Assembly: GCA_009885605.1 (NCBI GenBank)
Contig: VFKK01000053.1
Location: 1 to 32,400, forward strand
DNA from: Cyclobacteriaceae bacterium
GTDB taxonomy: Bacteria; Bacteroidota; Bacteroidia; Cytophagales; Cyclobacteriaceae
Reading direction: 5' to 3'
Length of the DNA: 32,400 nucleotides
Part shown: in pieces, positions 32,251 to 32,400 of the stretch
How positions within the stretch are numbered: the stretch's first letter is position 1
Layout: every line of letters starts with the position of its first letter
Notes under the pieces: model-generated
The model's database searches: none
What the model was told of the DNA's origin: nothing
The model's input: the letters and a program-made list of their open reading frames with translations, nothing else
Program-made: the position numbers and the translations under genes

Positions 32251-32400
32251 ATGTCAGTAGCCGCTTTTATCCAATCAAATAAAGATCGATTTCTGAACGA
32301 ATTACTGGATTTACTTCGAATTCCATCCGTCAGCGCTGATCCAAAATTCAAAAGCGATGTTTTTGCTGCGGCCAATTTTGTAAAGGAAAGTCTGGAAAAG
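32251..32400 (+). CDS. M20 family metallopeptidase/dipeptidase, 5' part only
   Basis: Fifty residues are visible before the right edge. The opening FLNELLDLLRIPSVSADPKF is the characteristic N-terminus of M20 dipeptidases and related aminoacylases, followed by a helix (VFAAANFVKESLEK). No signal peptide is present. The metal-binding residues lie beyond the window. Confidence 0.75.
   Translation, partial: MSVAAFIQSNKDRFLNELLDLLRIPSVSADPKFKSDVFAAANFVKESLEK

Overview
The window is chromosomal DNA from a member of the Bacteroidota, most likely order Cytophagales (Algoriphagus/Cyclobacteriaceae-like; the genus is an inference). Reasons: moderate GC; seven exact TAnnTTTG motifs (the Bacteroidota -7 promoter element) a short distance upstream of genes; a SusC/TonB-receptor-style outer-membrane protein with an N-terminal carboxypeptidase-regulatory-like domain; a gliding-type SUMF1 lipoprotein; tandem FKBP lipoproteins; and few recognisable Shine-Dalgarno sequences. 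No rRNA, tRNA, CRISPR array, insertion sequence, integrase or phage gene was seen. Coding density is high and no gene-free stretch exceeds 300 bases. This is housekeeping/core DNA rather than an accessory island.

Layout. 0-6.8 kb: the 5' part of an outer-membrane receptor (-), Mn-type superoxide dismutase (-), an operon of a divergent PiT-like permease and tadA (-), a divergent Na/Pi cotransporter (+), an overlapping pair of a saccharopine-dehydrogenase-like enzyme and deoC (-), and an isoprenylcysteine-methyltransferase-like membrane protein (+). 6.8-10.6 kb: an nrnA-led operon ending in three consecutive FKBP-type peptidyl-prolyl isomerase lipoproteins (-), divergent from ndk (+). 10.6-14.0 kb: the operon lemA and two TPM-domain genes (-), then a double-DTG retropepsin-like protein with a PDZ domain (-). 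14.0-20.6 kb: a Fur-family regulator (+), an SRPBCC protein (-), a lone cytochrome oxidase subunit III (-), mfd with a TTG start (+), and a GldJ/GldK-like lipoprotein (+). 20.6-26.4 kb: a small outer-membrane beta-barrel protein (-), an S9 prolyl oligopeptidase-like peptidase (+), uppP (-), a DUF1569/VOC pair (+) and an NlpE-like lipoprotein (+). 26.4-32.4 kb: oxyR (-), a Tat-exported Gfo/Idh/MocA oxidoreductase (+), a two-domain thioredoxin-fold protein (+), ohrR-ohr (+), a quinone-oxidoreductase-like MDR enzyme (-) and the start of an M20 peptidase (+).

How they work together. The right end groups redox and peroxide functions: OxyR with its canonical Cys199/Cys208 pair, a double thioredoxin-fold protein, and an OhrR-Ohr operon with an OhrR-type operator. 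The OhrR homologue has no cysteine at all, so it cannot use the known peroxide-sensing chemistry; this is the most notable observation. Second is a group of four exact DnaA-box 9-mers (TTATCCACA) within 1.75 kb at 28.85-30.60 kb, two of them forming the arms of a 14-bp perfect inverted repeat. Other points of interest are two unrelated phosphate-type transporters placed back to back, three tandem FKBP lipoproteins sharing a family-specific insertion, and a hairpin that holds the stop codon of the S9 peptidase in its loop. I did not find a clearly new multi-gene defence or mobile system.
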